Positions 1-7,625 of a DNA stretch of 10,657 nucleotides are shown piece after piece. Each line of letters opens with the position of its first letter. The first letter of the stretch is position 1. The notes under the pieces were generated by a model, which saw only the letters and a list, made by a program, of their open reading frames with translations, searched no databases and was not told where the DNA came from. The translations under genes were made by a program, and so were the position numbers. Source of the stretch: Candidatus Geohydrothermomicrobium daggyaiense (lineage in GTDB: Bacteria; Actinomycetota; Geothermincolia; Fen-727; JACVIW01); NCBI GenBank assembly GCA_015711695.1, contig JACVIW010000064.1:1-10657 (forward strand), read 5' to 3'.

Positions 1-2
1 AA

Positions 3-116
3 GGAAAGAGTTATCAGGAAATAGCCGGTGCTTTAGATGTTGAGGTAAAAGTCGTGGATAATGCCCTTTGCAGAATAAAGCAGAAGATTAAAAAAGAATG
101 CGCCCTGTCAGCCTGA
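3..116 (+). CDS. sigH: C-terminal end of a SigH-type RNA polymerase sigma factor (cut by window edge)
   Basis: The frame starting at base 3 is open to a TGA at 114-116 and gives 37 residues. They begin GKSYQEIA, continue through VKVVDNAL and end in a basic helix, CRIKQKIKK. This is the helix-turn-helix of sigma region 4, which contacts the -35 promoter element. The GKSYQEIA and VDNAL-x-R-x-K-x-K pattern is typical of the SigH/Spo0H group of sigma-70 factors. Everything upstream, including region 2, lies outside the window. SigH in Gram-positive bacteria controls transition-state or stress genes, but the role here cannot be read from this fragment. A TetR- or LuxR-type helix-turn-helix is less likely given the sigma-like spacing. 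The usual actinobacterial neighbours of sigH (translation and secE/nusG genes) do not follow it; a convergent pseudogene does. Confidence 0.65.
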   Translation, partial: GKSYQEIAGALDVEVKVVDNALCRIKQKIKKECALSA

Positions 117-158
117 TTTATTCCTTCTCGAAAAACCACTAACTTTGCTTTATCCTCT

Positions 159-1221
159 TCAGTCTGTCATAACAGGAAACGCTTTGCACGCCACACACCT
201 AACAAAGCCCGCTTTTACATCAGACGCTCTCAGTCCAGCTTTTTTCACAAATCAAAAAACCTTTCGAAAATCTGAACCAGCTCCCAGGCAGAAGGCGCTC
301 AAAGTTTTCCAGAGTGTGCCGATTAGCGACCTCAGGGGGATAATGTAGAGTATACTCCAAGTGATGTTAACAGCCTTGTTCCTCAAAAATGCCAATATGG
401 CTCTTACCGAAACCAGCTATCAGAAAACTTGTGAACTTACCCGGCCCGAAGATATCAACGCATCTCTTCCATGTTTTGGGGTACGTACCAGGTCTCAAAA
501 ATGATTTTCCCTATGTTGCAAGCCACCTGATCGACGGGTATAAGCTCTCAATATTTACCGCTACAGAATCAGCGAAGCCTTTGGGTTCGTCTACAAGAGC
601 AGGGTCATCTGTTGGCCCGAACTGCGCGCGAACGCTCATATGACTTACCGATTTTATCACCCGAGCGCACTCAAGCATCCTTACTATGCTAAGATCCTGG
701 AGGTTAGTGTCTTCACATGCCAGAACAAACGAACGAACCCTTCATAACTGACAAGTTTTGCAACTTTAGCAATGTCAAAAGGGCCTTTCTCGTAAACCAT
801 GAGATTTTTCTCAAGGCTCCGGTGCATGGCACAGAAAAGACATTTCCACTGCGCGTAAGCGCAACCTCGAATCACAGTGAAGCCTGTCGCGTTTTTTCGT
901 GGCTTATGGCTATCTTTTCAAGCGACATTTCAGAATCAGGCTCCATCTGTAGTAGAGAGGCTCGGGAGCAACGATCACGTCACGAAACAGGCAACGTTAG
1001 CCCAGAGATATTTCGTACCTGCTCTCATCACATGAACGCATTTCGTCGGGTGATTTGTTAACGAACCTTGAGTACATCGGAACAGAGGCCATATCACCCA
1101 GATAAACCGTGATACCATCAGATAGTCCGACTTCGCCCGTCCCTGGTTTAAGGTAACCGGGAACTCTCATGTCGTGCATGTGTAGCCTGATTTTTAAGTC
1201 AAAGACATTTATCTTATCGGT
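159..1221 (-). pseudogene. Decayed radical SAM protein, resembling the MSMEG_0568 family
   Basis: No long frame is open on this strand, but translated fragments in changing frames join into one recognisable protein. About 1221-1000 gives SDGITVYL, ASVPMYSRF and RYEISLG. After an in-frame TAA (997-999) the same frame gives VAPEPLYYRW. A shift near 930 gives SLEKIAISHEKT. A shift near 868 gives the cluster motif GCAYAQWKCLFCAMHRSLEKN, in which the cysteines would bind the 4Fe-4S cluster. A shift near 720 gives SVRAQFGPTDDPALVDE, FADSVAVNIES, an in-frame TAG (511-513), LRPGTYPKTW and VDIFGPGKFTSFLIAGFG. A TAA follows at 367-369, then LGVYS, LRSLIGTL and a tail with AGLRASDVKAGF and RCVAC, stopping at 159-161. 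The order (N-terminal domain, radical SAM barrel, late KAG...C-x2-C) matches from memory the MSMEG_0568-type radical SAM family, which is often found near nitrilase genes. With at least three frameshifts and three internal stops the gene is dead. The 5' end is approximate. Confidence 0.78.
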
Positions 1222-1235
1222 TCCATCCGCGTCTA

Positions 1236-1394
1236 TTACAGATCGCGCATCCAGAATCCAACCCTCAAGCTTTTTACAATGCCAACATCCTGTGTCATGT
1301 ACGCAAGTTCTCGCTTGATAAACTTTCCGGAAGCGCGTTTCCTTGATCGAAAAACAGACAAAATTCCAACAGGAAATACACCGCCGTAAAATAT
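1236..1394 (-). pseudogene. Possible tail of a second decayed gene, unidentified
   Basis: This minus-strand frame is open from just after a TGA (1395-1397) to a TAA at 1236-1238, giving 52 residues that include YGGVFPVGILSVF and FIKRELAYMTQDVGIVKSL and end GFWMRDL. The composition is protein-like. The stop lies about 15 bases before the region where the radical SAM pseudogene would start, as expected for adjacent genes of one operon. Upstream, a neighbouring frame (VIILIYLNI) could join through a one-base shift. No start codon with a ribosome binding site is visible. I do not recognise the family. A second overlapping frame here is also fairly protein-like, so the call is weak. Confidence 0.3.
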
Positions 1395-1411
1395 TCAGAT
1401 AGATAAGAATT

Positions 1412-1792
1412 ATGACGGGTCAATTTACGATAAGGGGAAATCTCACGAGGGTTTTCGTTTTTCAAAAAGGATCGAGCCTTCTGAACAGCCGCCGAATTTC
1501 TGATGTTAGCCCTTTCCGGACAGAAGCCCGGGCACCTTTAAGATATCCTGAAAAAGCGCTACCCGGGCTTGGTGAGCGGTATGGGAAGAAATTAAAGGAA
1601 AGCGGGAGGAAAAACGCTGAAACATCCAAAAAAACAAAAGCCATATATGCAAACCTATCAAAACAAACCCTTCAGAAGGTCCAAAACACACCGTTTGAGG
1701 AAAAGATCGAGGAAACAGGAATCGAATTCGCTCGAGAGATCGGTTCACAGGCGCGCGAAGCATCTTACGAGAGCGTATTTCTTGATCGGTGA
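1412..1792 (+). CDS. Doubtful hypothetical ORF; the 1395-1850 stretch holds no clear gene
   Basis: A 126-residue plus-strand frame starts at an ATG with no convincing ribosome binding site. Its second half is rich in Lys, Glu and Gln (for example KKLKESGRKNAETSKKTK) and would be helical and soluble; the first half looks random. Two minus-strand frames overlap it, so this may be chance openness in decayed DNA. No domain is recognised. It lies upstream of the small membrane protein gene in the same direction, 93 bases from its preferred start. I see no RNA gene, mobile element or strong terminator in this stretch. Confidence 0.18.
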   Translation: MTGQFTIRGNLTRVFVFQKGSSLLNSRRISDVSPFRTEARAPLRYPEKALPGLGERYGKKLKESGRKNAETSKKTKAIYANLSKQTLQKVQNTPFEEKIEETGIEFAREIGSQAREASYESVFLDR

Positions 1793-1813
1793 ACTCAAGA
1801 GAATATGAATTAT

Positions 1814-1842
1814 TTGATTGGCGCCCTGGACAATGCTAAGTT
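1814..1842 (+). promoter_or_regulatory. Possible promoter for the small membrane protein gene
   Basis: TTGATT (1814-1819) is followed after 17 bases by TAAGTT (1837-1842), with TG placed one base before the hexamer as in extended -10 promoters. The -35 matches the consensus at four of six bases and the -10 at three of six. Spacing and position, about 45 bases before the chosen ATG, are right, but the -10 is weak. Confidence 0.25.
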
Positions 1843-1871
1843 ACACTAAACCTTGAAACCAGTCTACGTAC

Positions 1872-1879
1872 AGGAGAAG
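1872..1879 (+). promoter_or_regulatory. Ribosome binding site that decides the start at 1886
   Basis: AGGAGAAG ends six bases before the ATG at 1886. The frame is also open from a TTG at 1853, but that codon has no comparable purine-rich sequence in front, and this site would then lie inside the coding region. The ATG at 1886 is therefore preferred. Confidence 0.75.
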
Positions 1880-1885
1880 CGACGC

Positions 1886-2224
1886 ATGTTTCCCAGGCTT
1901 CCCGACACGATTGAAGATGAAGAAAAAAGAAGAAGAGCAATGGAAGCTCTGAGTAAGTTCACTTTTTTTCTTCACCTTACCATGTGGCTTTCCGGATCTG
2001 CTTATCTACTAATCCTTGGAATTCTCATTCCACGTTGGCTTATTTACTCCCTGATACCAATCATTATCTGGACACTGGGTCTTGCCTATCACGCCTACCG
2101 TGTATTTATAAGAAAACCGCGAAAACGAGTTTATTTCTGGCAGCAAGGCAGGGGGGAAGAGAAAAGCGATGAAGCCCACTCCCCGCGATCACCCATCAAA
2201 GAATCTTCTCTCCGTGAGCCCTGA
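1886..2224 (+). CDS. Small two-helix (2TM-domain-like) membrane protein
   Basis: The 112-residue protein has a charged N-terminal stretch (DEEKRRRAMEAL, about 11-22). Two hydrophobic segments follow at about 24-47 and 50-73, joined by a very short turn (IPRW), then a basic and polar C-terminal tail. The pattern FFLHLTMW in the first helix and W-x-LGLAYHAYRVF at the end of the second, each with a histidine (H30, H69), fits the small '2TM domain' family, which occurs alone or fused to signalling proteins. Its function is not known. Basic residues after the second helix suggest that both ends face the cytoplasm. An upstream TTG at 1853 would add 11 residues, but the AGGAG site favours 1886. The last 29 bases overlap the 3' end of the convergent enolase-superfamily gene, and the tail after residue 90 has low-complexity character. 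The gene call is fairly sure; the family assignment is moderate. Confidence 0.72.
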   Translation: MFPRLPDTIEDEEKRRRAMEALSKFTFFLHLTMWLSGSAYLLILGILIPRWLIYSLIPIIIWTLGLAYHAYRVFIRKPRKRVYFWQQGRGEEKSDEAHSPRSPIKESSLREP

Positions 2225-3332
2225 CCTTTTCCATATCCACTTCGATTCCGAGCCCCGGGGAAGAGGGAACGTTAACAAAGCCCTCACTATCTACTCGTAT
2301 AGGGCTCGAAAGCATAATATCCCTTGCCTCAGGCGTCCATCCGGGCGGCTCTATTGGATATTCGCAATAAGTACAATTAGGAATCGCACCCATAAGATGA
2401 AGGTTTGCCGCAAATCCTATCCCGTTCGTCCAGGTATGAGGATTTAGTGTCAGCCCTGCCGCTTCAGCCATTCCCGCGATTTTCTTCCCGTTAGTGATTC
2501 CACATGATAGGGTCACGTCAGGCTGGACGATATCATAGCAGCGTCTATTTATAAGCTCTCTAAAATCGTATATATCGGAGTTCATCTCTCCACCAGCAAT
2601 AAGGATTGAAGTGGAAGCCGTGAGAATGGATAGGCCCTCGTAGTCATACATACCGAGCGGTTCCTCAAGCCAGAGTATTTCTAGTTCTTCACACCTCCGG
2701 GCAGTTTCAATCGCTCTTTTCAAATCCCACGTCGGATATTCCGAAAAGCCATGTACAGGCCATGCCTGGTTTGCGTCCACCATAATTTCCATTGAGTCAC
2801 CTACAGCGTCCCTCACCGCTTCCACAACTTCCATGTCCTCTCTGATGCTTTCGGACCTTATCCTCAATTTGACTGCACCGAAGCCCATCTCTTTCAACGC
2901 GAGCACGTCTTCAACCCTTCTGCCCGCTTCCCTGATCTCACCGGTAGAAGCATATGCCTTTACCCGCTTGCGGTAACCACCTAAGAGCCGATAGATGGGC
3001 TGTCCCGTTGCTTTACCGATAATATCCCACAGCGCCACATCCATGAACCATGCCCTTATTCCTACCGCTTTACCTGAACGAAAAACTTTGATGAAATCCT
3101 CAACTTTAAAAGGGTCTCTGCCAATCAAAAAAAGCTTCAACAGTTCAGGAACCCCCTTCATTTCGTTCAAGAAGCCCACGGAGGCTGTATAGCCATCAAT
3201 ACCCTCATCAGTGACCAGACGCACAATGAGGCAGCTGTTATTCATCTGCGGAACTCCAGGAATCCAGGACGGGTAAAAAGGAGCCGAAAGCGGGAAATGG
3301 CAAAGATACGCCTCCGCGTCGGTTATTTTCAT
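2196..3332 (-). CDS. Mandelate racemase / muconate lactonizing enzyme family protein (enolase superfamily)
   Basis: This is a full-length 378-residue member of the enolase superfamily: an N-terminal capping domain (about 1-125), then a (beta/alpha)7-beta barrel. Such enzymes abstract the proton alpha to a carboxylate via a Mg2+-bound enolate. Visible active-site residues are K155-L-R157 at the KxK position (second Lys replaced by Arg), metal ligands D186 (VDANQ), E223 (LEEP) and E249 (GGEM), and a D272 (QPD) / H299 (NPH) pair. The 31-residue gap from K155 to D186 and the 27-residue gap from D272 to H299 match mandelate racemase, placing it in the mandelate racemase subgroup. Many members are sugar-acid dehydratases; the substrate cannot be told here. 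The start ATG has AGGGGG eight bases upstream. It lies 69 bases downstream of the HEAT-repeat gene on the same strand with no evident terminator between, so co-transcription is likely. It appears cytoplasmic, with no signal peptide. Confidence 0.92.
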   Translation of the reverse strand: MKITDAEAYLCHFPLSAPFYPSWIPGVPQMNNSCLIVRLVTDEGIDGYTASVGFLNEMKGVPELLKLFLIGRDPFKVEDFIKVFRSGKAVGIRAWFMDVALWDIIGKATGQPIYRLLGGYRKRVKAYASTGEIREAGRRVEDVLALKEMGFGAVKLRIRSESIREDMEVVEAVRDAVGDSMEIMVDANQAWPVHGFSEYPTWDLKRAIETARRCEELEILWLEEPLGMYDYEGLSILTASTSILIAGGEMNSDIYDFRELINRRCYDIVQPDVTLSCGITNGKKIAGMAEAAGLTLNPHTWTNGIGFAANLHLMGAIPNCTYCEYPIEPPGWTPEARDIMLSSPIRVDSEGFVNVPSSPGLGIEVDMEKVRAHGEKIL

Positions 3333-3401
3333 TTTGATTACCCCCTGTCAATATTTCAACAAAATGACCCTGACCTCTCCGTCTAATGATCTAATTTCAA
3401 A

Positions 3402-6400
3402 TTATGGGTTATAACCCGGCTTCTTTTCGAGTGCCTCCTGTGAGCTACTTTCTGTCACGAAAAACAATCTCTCTTCCCGTTCTCTTTTTCCACTTTTTAC
3501 CGTTTCGATAAGTTCGACAATTTTTTCCGCTTCCGTGCCGCTCAAAACCTGCAACAATTTTTCAAGCGGTCGAATTGAGGGTTCTCCAATCTCAATCAGC
3601 GCGAGCCTGCTCGCCTCCCTCACATCCTCATCCTCATCTCTGAGAGCTTTCACAAGGGGTTTTGCCGCTTTCGCCGATCTTATTTTTCCGAGGGAAACCG
3701 CGGCATGCGCCCTGACGAGCCCATCCTTATCTTCCAGCGCTGACAGGAGAGCTTTTTCAGAAATAACACTATTAAAATTACCGAGCGCCTCAGCGCTTTC
3801 CGCCCTGACATCTGAACTTGGGTCCTCACAGGCTCGCAGCAGGTGACCGAGCGCTTTCTCGCTCGCAGTAAGTCCCAAACCGTAAACAGCCGCTCTTCTC
3901 CTGAAAATATCCTGGCTCAAGAGGCCACTGGAGAGAAAACTGACCCCCTTGGCTCCTGATTCTCCCAAAAGACGAGCAGCAACCCAGACTTCGTCCTCAT
4001 CGCCATTCTCGAAAGCGCGGGAAAACTCTTGTATGCCTTCGTCGCCAATTAATCGGAGAGTTTTCATTGCAAGCATTCCAGCGTCAGAATCATCCACAGC
4101 CGCGATCCTTAAGAGCGGTAAAACGGCCGGCTTTCCAATACGCACGAGGGCTCTAGACGCACGCTCGCGAACGCGGGAATCCTTATCTTTTAAAGCCTTC
4201 AGTAAAACATCAACGCATTCCGCATCGCCTATTTCACCCAGTGCAAATGCAGCGGAAGCGCGCACCTTCCCGTCAGTATCTTTTAAAGCCCGAAAGAGAG
4301 GGATCTTAGCCTCGCTCAAACCAATTCTCCCTAGAGCTCTCGCGGCTTCTGCCCGGGTTAGAGGCTCCGCGTCCTGAAGTGCTTCTTCAAGCGAGGCAAT
4401 CGCTTTGGTTCGCATCTGCGCCAAAGCCTTAACAACCTCATCCCTGAGTTTCGGGTCTTCAGCGTTCAAAAGAGAGATCAGCGGACCAACCGCTTCGTCC
4501 GCATTCATAGCTCCAAGCGCTGCTGCAGCGCCGCGCCTTTGTAGGGGCTCTCTTCCCTGATCAAGAAGCACGGTAACCAGCAAGTCAAGCGCTCCTTTAC
4601 CCTGCTGTGCAAGAGAGGATATAGCCTCTTCTCTCACTCCTTCATCATTGTCGGAGAGAAGTCCAATCAGTGAATCCAAAACCTTTCTTTCGCCGATACC
4701 GGCAAGGGCACGAGCAACAGATTTTCTAACGTTAGGGTCTCTGCTTTTTAGTGCTTCTAATAGAGGCTCGAAAGCTTTGTCAGCAAGCTTTTTTAGAGCT
4801 TCAGCCGCCTCACAACGCACCTCCGGGTCAGAATCTCCAAGGACCCTCAGTAATGGCTCCACCGCTCTTTCGTCCCCCACATTACCCAGAGTTATTGCGG
4901 CAGCGCTTCGCAACGATCGGTCTCTGCTTGAAAGAGCTTTTATCAAAGGCTCTATCTTCCTTTTATTCTTTATCTTTCTGATTGCACTTTCTGCCTGTTC
5001 CCTCACACCGGGTGACCCATCGTATAAAGCCTCCTCAAGAAACGCAAGCGCGGAGCGTTCCCCTATCTGACCAAGAGCGAAAGCGGCAACGTTTTTAAGT
5101 TCCTCACTTTCATTCCTTAAAAGGTTTACAAGCGCAGGAATTGCCTCCCTGCTACCTGTATACCCGAGAGTCCACGCTGCCGCTTTCTTTGCATCAATAT
5201 TCGCCTCGCTGCTCTCCAGAAGTTCAACAAGCACCGGGATTGCCGGTTCTCCGATCCTGCCGAGAGCTTCAGCCGCATCCATACTAACACTTCCTGCGGG
5301 ATCCCCCAGCGCTTCAACCAGGGCAGTTACAGCCCTCTCGTCCCCGATATCACCGAGCGCTTTAGCAGCCGCAGCTCTGACACTTCTGTCGGGGTCACCA
5401 AGTAAGTCAATCAGGGGAAGCACAGCGGACCGGGCTAGGATTTTACCTAAAGAGAATGCGGCGGCACTTCGGACATGCGGCTCCTCATCCAAAAGCAATG
5501 AAATGAGTTTTTCCGAAGCAGCTTCAATTTCAAGTATCCCTGCCGCCAGTGCCGCAGCTCTTCTTTTTGAAGGGTCACTTGAAGAAAACTCGCTTCCTAT
5601 CACCCGAAATACATCATCTTTTAATGCTTTAAGCGCATTCACCAGACGTTCGGGATGAATCCTGTAACCAGCATCTCCGAGCGACATCGCAACAGAAGCG
5701 GCCACTTCAAGATCATTTGATTTAATATAATTCATAAGCGCAGTCACCGAAGCTGAATCACCAATCGATGCGAGAGCAAACGCGGCAGCTTTCTTAAGCT
5801 CGGGGTCCGTGCCAGCAAGCGCTCTTATCAATTGCGCCGAAGCCTCCGGATCACCGAGTTTACCCAGAGCCAAGGCTGCGTATTTCCTTACAATCCTGTC
5901 TCTATCGTGAAGAGCTCTTACCAGGGACTTCAAAGCGCGCCCGTCTGTGATTTCGCATAGAGACTTTACCGCATGTCTCCTGAGAGGTCTCTCACCATGT
6001 TCTAACGCCGCAATAAGATATCGCACTGCGTTCGGATCATGAATTTTTCCGAGCGCCTTTACCGCTTCCAATCCGAGCGCAGGGTCAGGAGAAGAAACAG
6101 CAATTCTGCCAAGAGTATCTACGGCGCAATCCGCTCCGATTTGACCAAGAGCATATGCGGCAGCTTTTATGAGCTCTTTGGAATCTCCATCGAGAGCTTC
6201 TATTAACCTTTCCGCAGCGGAAACATCCCCGATTCTCCCGAGAGCACGAGCAGCCTCGACTCTCACAGCAGTATCATCATCGTCAATAGCAGCAATTAGA
6301 TGCCGGACACATTTTTTGCTTCCGGAGAATCCCAACGCGAGCGCCGCGATCCTCCTCTCATGAGCATCCCCGCTTTTCAGGGCGTCAAGGAGGTGGGGCA

Positions 6401-7538
6401 ACCCCCTGTCATCTTTCCATAAAGCCAGTAAAAAAGAAGCGGCTCGTTTAACCTCCTGCCTTTCATCTTCAGAATGTACCTTGAGAATATCTGAATGAAT
6501 ATAGTTCTTGCGAATTTTCAGGTAAGATAGCGCCGGTATTGCCCGTTCATGACCGATCTTGGCAAGGGCCAGTGCGGCTGCTTTGACAATCGCCGGATTC
6601 AAATCCTCAAGAGCGCCGATAAGCGGTTCGACTGCTCTCTGGTCACGTATTCTACCCAGAGCCTCGATAGCGTCTTCTCTTACAAAATCATTTCCGTCAT
6701 TGAGAGCTTTAAGAAGAGCTACGACTGCACGTGGTGAGCCTATTTGTCCCAGAGATTGCGCGCTGGCTCTACGCACATCGGGATCCGTATCAGACAGAGC
6801 CGCTGCCAGAGCCGGCACTGCTTCTCTGGCGCCTAAACCGCCAAGGGCGACAGCCGCCGCCCATTTCCTTTCTGAATCACCGCTTTCCAGCATTTTTATG
6901 AGTGGTGCCACAGCACGCTCATCCCCACTGGAGGCAAGTTGCCACGCCTCCTCCCTCATCATCTCGGCCCGCTCTTTTTTGTCTACCTTCGACAAACTCT
7001 CGCGCTTATATTCTGCTGGTGCGCTTCTCCCCGCAATCTCATCAACAATCGAATGTTCAGGGCTATATCCATGCCTGAAAATCGGCTCAGGTTTTTCTTT
7101 TTCAATCGTTTTCACAACATCTGGCGTCGTCTCCCTCTCAATTGTTTGTTTTCCTACCATCTTTTCGCCAGTGGACACCTTTTGGACATTTGATTCCGAC
7201 TCCTCTCTTTTCGGTCCAGAGCCAGCAAGCGCGCCTGTATCAAAGCGGCGTGACGCGTTTCCGTCTCTAACTTGCTCAATTCGAGGGGATCGCTCGGGTG
7301 TTGCGAACAATGAACCCATGTCTACCGGACCGGGAAAAATGAAATCTTCCCCCTTCAGCAGGTAAGCCAGTCCAGTCACAGGAGACCTGACAACATATAT
7401 GGCCCCGGGGTACTCGGGGATTTCCTCCGCGATCTTTTCTATTTGAACGAGATCGCCTCTCCTGAAGATAGGTTTCCCCTTGCTGTGAATATCCCTTGCG
7501 ATGTAATATTTGCCGCCTGCTTTCAACGATTCAACCAT
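3402..7538 (-). CDS. Giant HEAT-repeat protein (PBS-lyase-type HEAT repeats, 1378 residues)
   Basis: Residues 1-70 form a compact, beta-rich segment (GGKYYIAR, RRGDLVQIEKI, AIYVVRSP, GLAYLLKGEDFIF) that may be a small SH3-like barrel; this is an inference. Residues about 71-204 are polar, probably disordered and rich in Glu, Lys and Ser. From about 205 to 1347 I count some 36 consecutive units of about 31 residues with the pattern (E/R)-AV-x-PL(I/L)-x-AL, then a D-x-D turn, then VR-x-x-AA-x-ALG-x-IG. These are HEAT repeats of the PBS-lyase subtype, forming an alpha-solenoid. Units near 329-375 and 624-668 are longer and would break the regular superhelix. A charged 31-residue tail ends the protein. 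There is no signal peptide or membrane segment, so it is probably a cytoplasmic scaffold or protein-binding platform. Phycobilin lyase activity is not implied, and no catalytic motif is seen. The ATG has GGGAG six bases upstream and an extended -10 promoter close by. Confidence 0.93.
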   Translation of the reverse strand: MVESLKAGGKYYIARDIHSKGKPIFRRGDLVQIEKIAEEIPEYPGAIYVVRSPVTGLAYLLKGEDFIFPGPVDMGSLFATPERSPRIEQVRDGNASRRFDTGALAGSGPKREESESNVQKVSTGEKMVGKQTIERETTPDVVKTIEKEKPEPIFRHGYSPEHSIVDEIAGRSAPAEYKRESLSKVDKKERAEMMREEAWQLASSGDERAVAPLIKMLESGDSERKWAAAVALGGLGAREAVPALAAALSDTDPDVRRASAQSLGQIGSPRAVVALLKALNDGNDFVREDAIEALGRIRDQRAVEPLIGALEDLNPAIVKAAALALAKIGHERAIPALSYLKIRKNYIHSDILKVHSEDERQEVKRAASFLLALWKDDRGLPHLLDALKSGDAHERRIAALALGFSGSKKCVRHLIAAIDDDDTAVRVEAARALGRIGDVSAAERLIEALDGDSKELIKAAAYALGQIGADCAVDTLGRIAVSSPDPALGLEAVKALGKIHDPNAVRYLIAALEHGERPLRRHAVKSLCEITDGRALKSLVRALHDRDRIVRKYAALALGKLGDPEASAQLIRALAGTDPELKKAAAFALASIGDSASVTALMNYIKSNDLEVAASVAMSLGDAGYRIHPERLVNALKALKDDVFRVIGSEFSSSDPSKRRAAALAAGILEIEAASEKLISLLLDEEPHVRSAAAFSLGKILARSAVLPLIDLLGDPDRSVRAAAAKALGDIGDERAVTALVEALGDPAGSVSMDAAEALGRIGEPAIPVLVELLESSEANIDAKKAAAWTLGYTGSREAIPALVNLLRNESEELKNVAAFALGQIGERSALAFLEEALYDGSPGVREQAESAIRKIKNKRKIEPLIKALSSRDRSLRSAAAITLGNVGDERAVEPLLRVLGDSDPEVRCEAAEALKKLADKAFEPLLEALKSRDPNVRKSVARALAGIGERKVLDSLIGLLSDNDEGVREEAISSLAQQGKGALDLLVTVLLDQGREPLQRRGAAAALGAMNADEAVGPLISLLNAEDPKLRDEVVKALAQMRTKAIASLEEALQDAEPLTRAEAARALGRIGLSEAKIPLFRALKDTDGKVRASAAFALGEIGDAECVDVLLKALKDKDSRVRERASRALVRIGKPAVLPLLRIAAVDDSDAGMLAMKTLRLIGDEGIQEFSRAFENGDEDEVWVAARLLGESGAKGVSFLSSGLLSQDIFRRRAAVYGLGLTASEKALGHLLRACEDPSSDVRAESAEALGNFNSVISEKALLSALEDKDGLVRAHAAVSLGKIRSAKAAKPLVKALRDEDEDVREASRLALIEIGEPSIRPLEKLLQVLSGTEAEKIVELIETVKSGKREREERLFFVTESSSQEALEKKPGYNP
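3498..6926 (-). repeat. Tandem array of about 36 HEAT-coding units (about 93 bp each)
   Basis: The coding sequence repeats with a period near 93 bases, seen for example as recurring codons for ALG-x-IGD and AVxPL. The units are well diverged in DNA, so the array is old rather than a recent satellite-type expansion. The repetitive codon pattern creates several long open frames on the opposite strand (up to 268 codons at 6559-7365) that are by-products and not genes. Confidence 0.88.
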
Positions 7539-7544
7539 TATTTG

Positions 7545-7549
7545 CTCCC
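7545..7549 (-). promoter_or_regulatory. Ribosome binding site of the HEAT-repeat gene
   Basis: Read on the minus strand, GGGAG is followed by six bases and then the ATG at 7538. It supports the chosen start, which also lies directly downstream of the predicted promoter and leaves a leader of only about 15-20 bases. Confidence 0.6.
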
Positions 7550-7561
7550 GCTATCGCGAGA

Positions 7562-7589
7562 ATTATATCAGTTGTGGATATTACTGCAA
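7562..7589 (-). promoter_or_regulatory. Extended -10 promoter for the HEAT-repeat gene
   Basis: On the minus strand a perfect TGATATAAT (extended -10, hexamer at 7562-7567) is preceded after 16 bases by TTGCAG (7584-7589), a weak -35 with only TTG matching. The hexamer lies 23 bases before the start codon, so transcription would start about 16 bases upstream of the ATG. The intact extended -10 can make up for the poor -35. This suggests that the HEAT gene, and probably the downstream enolase-type gene, can be transcribed independently of the ATPase gene. Confidence 0.6.
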
Positions 7590-7625
7590 TCGCTTACCCG
7601 CGGGCGCTTTTGAAGCTAGCCTTTC

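Noticed and set aside
389..1061. Plus-strand frames of 84 and 114 codons opposite the pseudogene
   Set aside because: The minus strand carries recognisable radical SAM fragments through the same bases; the plus frames have no protein character.
1524..1570. Inverted repeat AAGCCCGGG ... CCCGGGCTT
   Set aside because: The arms are 9 bp but the 29-base loop is long and no T-run follows, so a terminator is not supported. The CCCGGG core is itself a palindrome, which inflates the match.
3368..3381. GACC-type direct repeat between the enolase-type and HEAT genes (AGGTCA/GGGTCA on the minus strand)
   Set aside because: Two short half-sites in a 69-base gap, with no nearby promoter elements, are not enough to call an operator.
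3498..6926. Possible phycobilin lyase activity from the PBS-lyase HEAT repeats
   Set aside because: The repeat subtype name is historical. There are no phycobilisome genes nearby, and scaffold proteins with these repeats are widespread in non-photosynthetic bacteria.
6559..7365. A 268-codon plus-strand open frame opposite the HEAT gene
   Set aside because: It is rich in Ser, Ala and Arg, as expected from the antisense of repeated Ala/Leu/Gly/Asp codons, and resembles no protein. Similar shadows at 3535-3846, 3949-4377 and 4648-5070 have the same cause.
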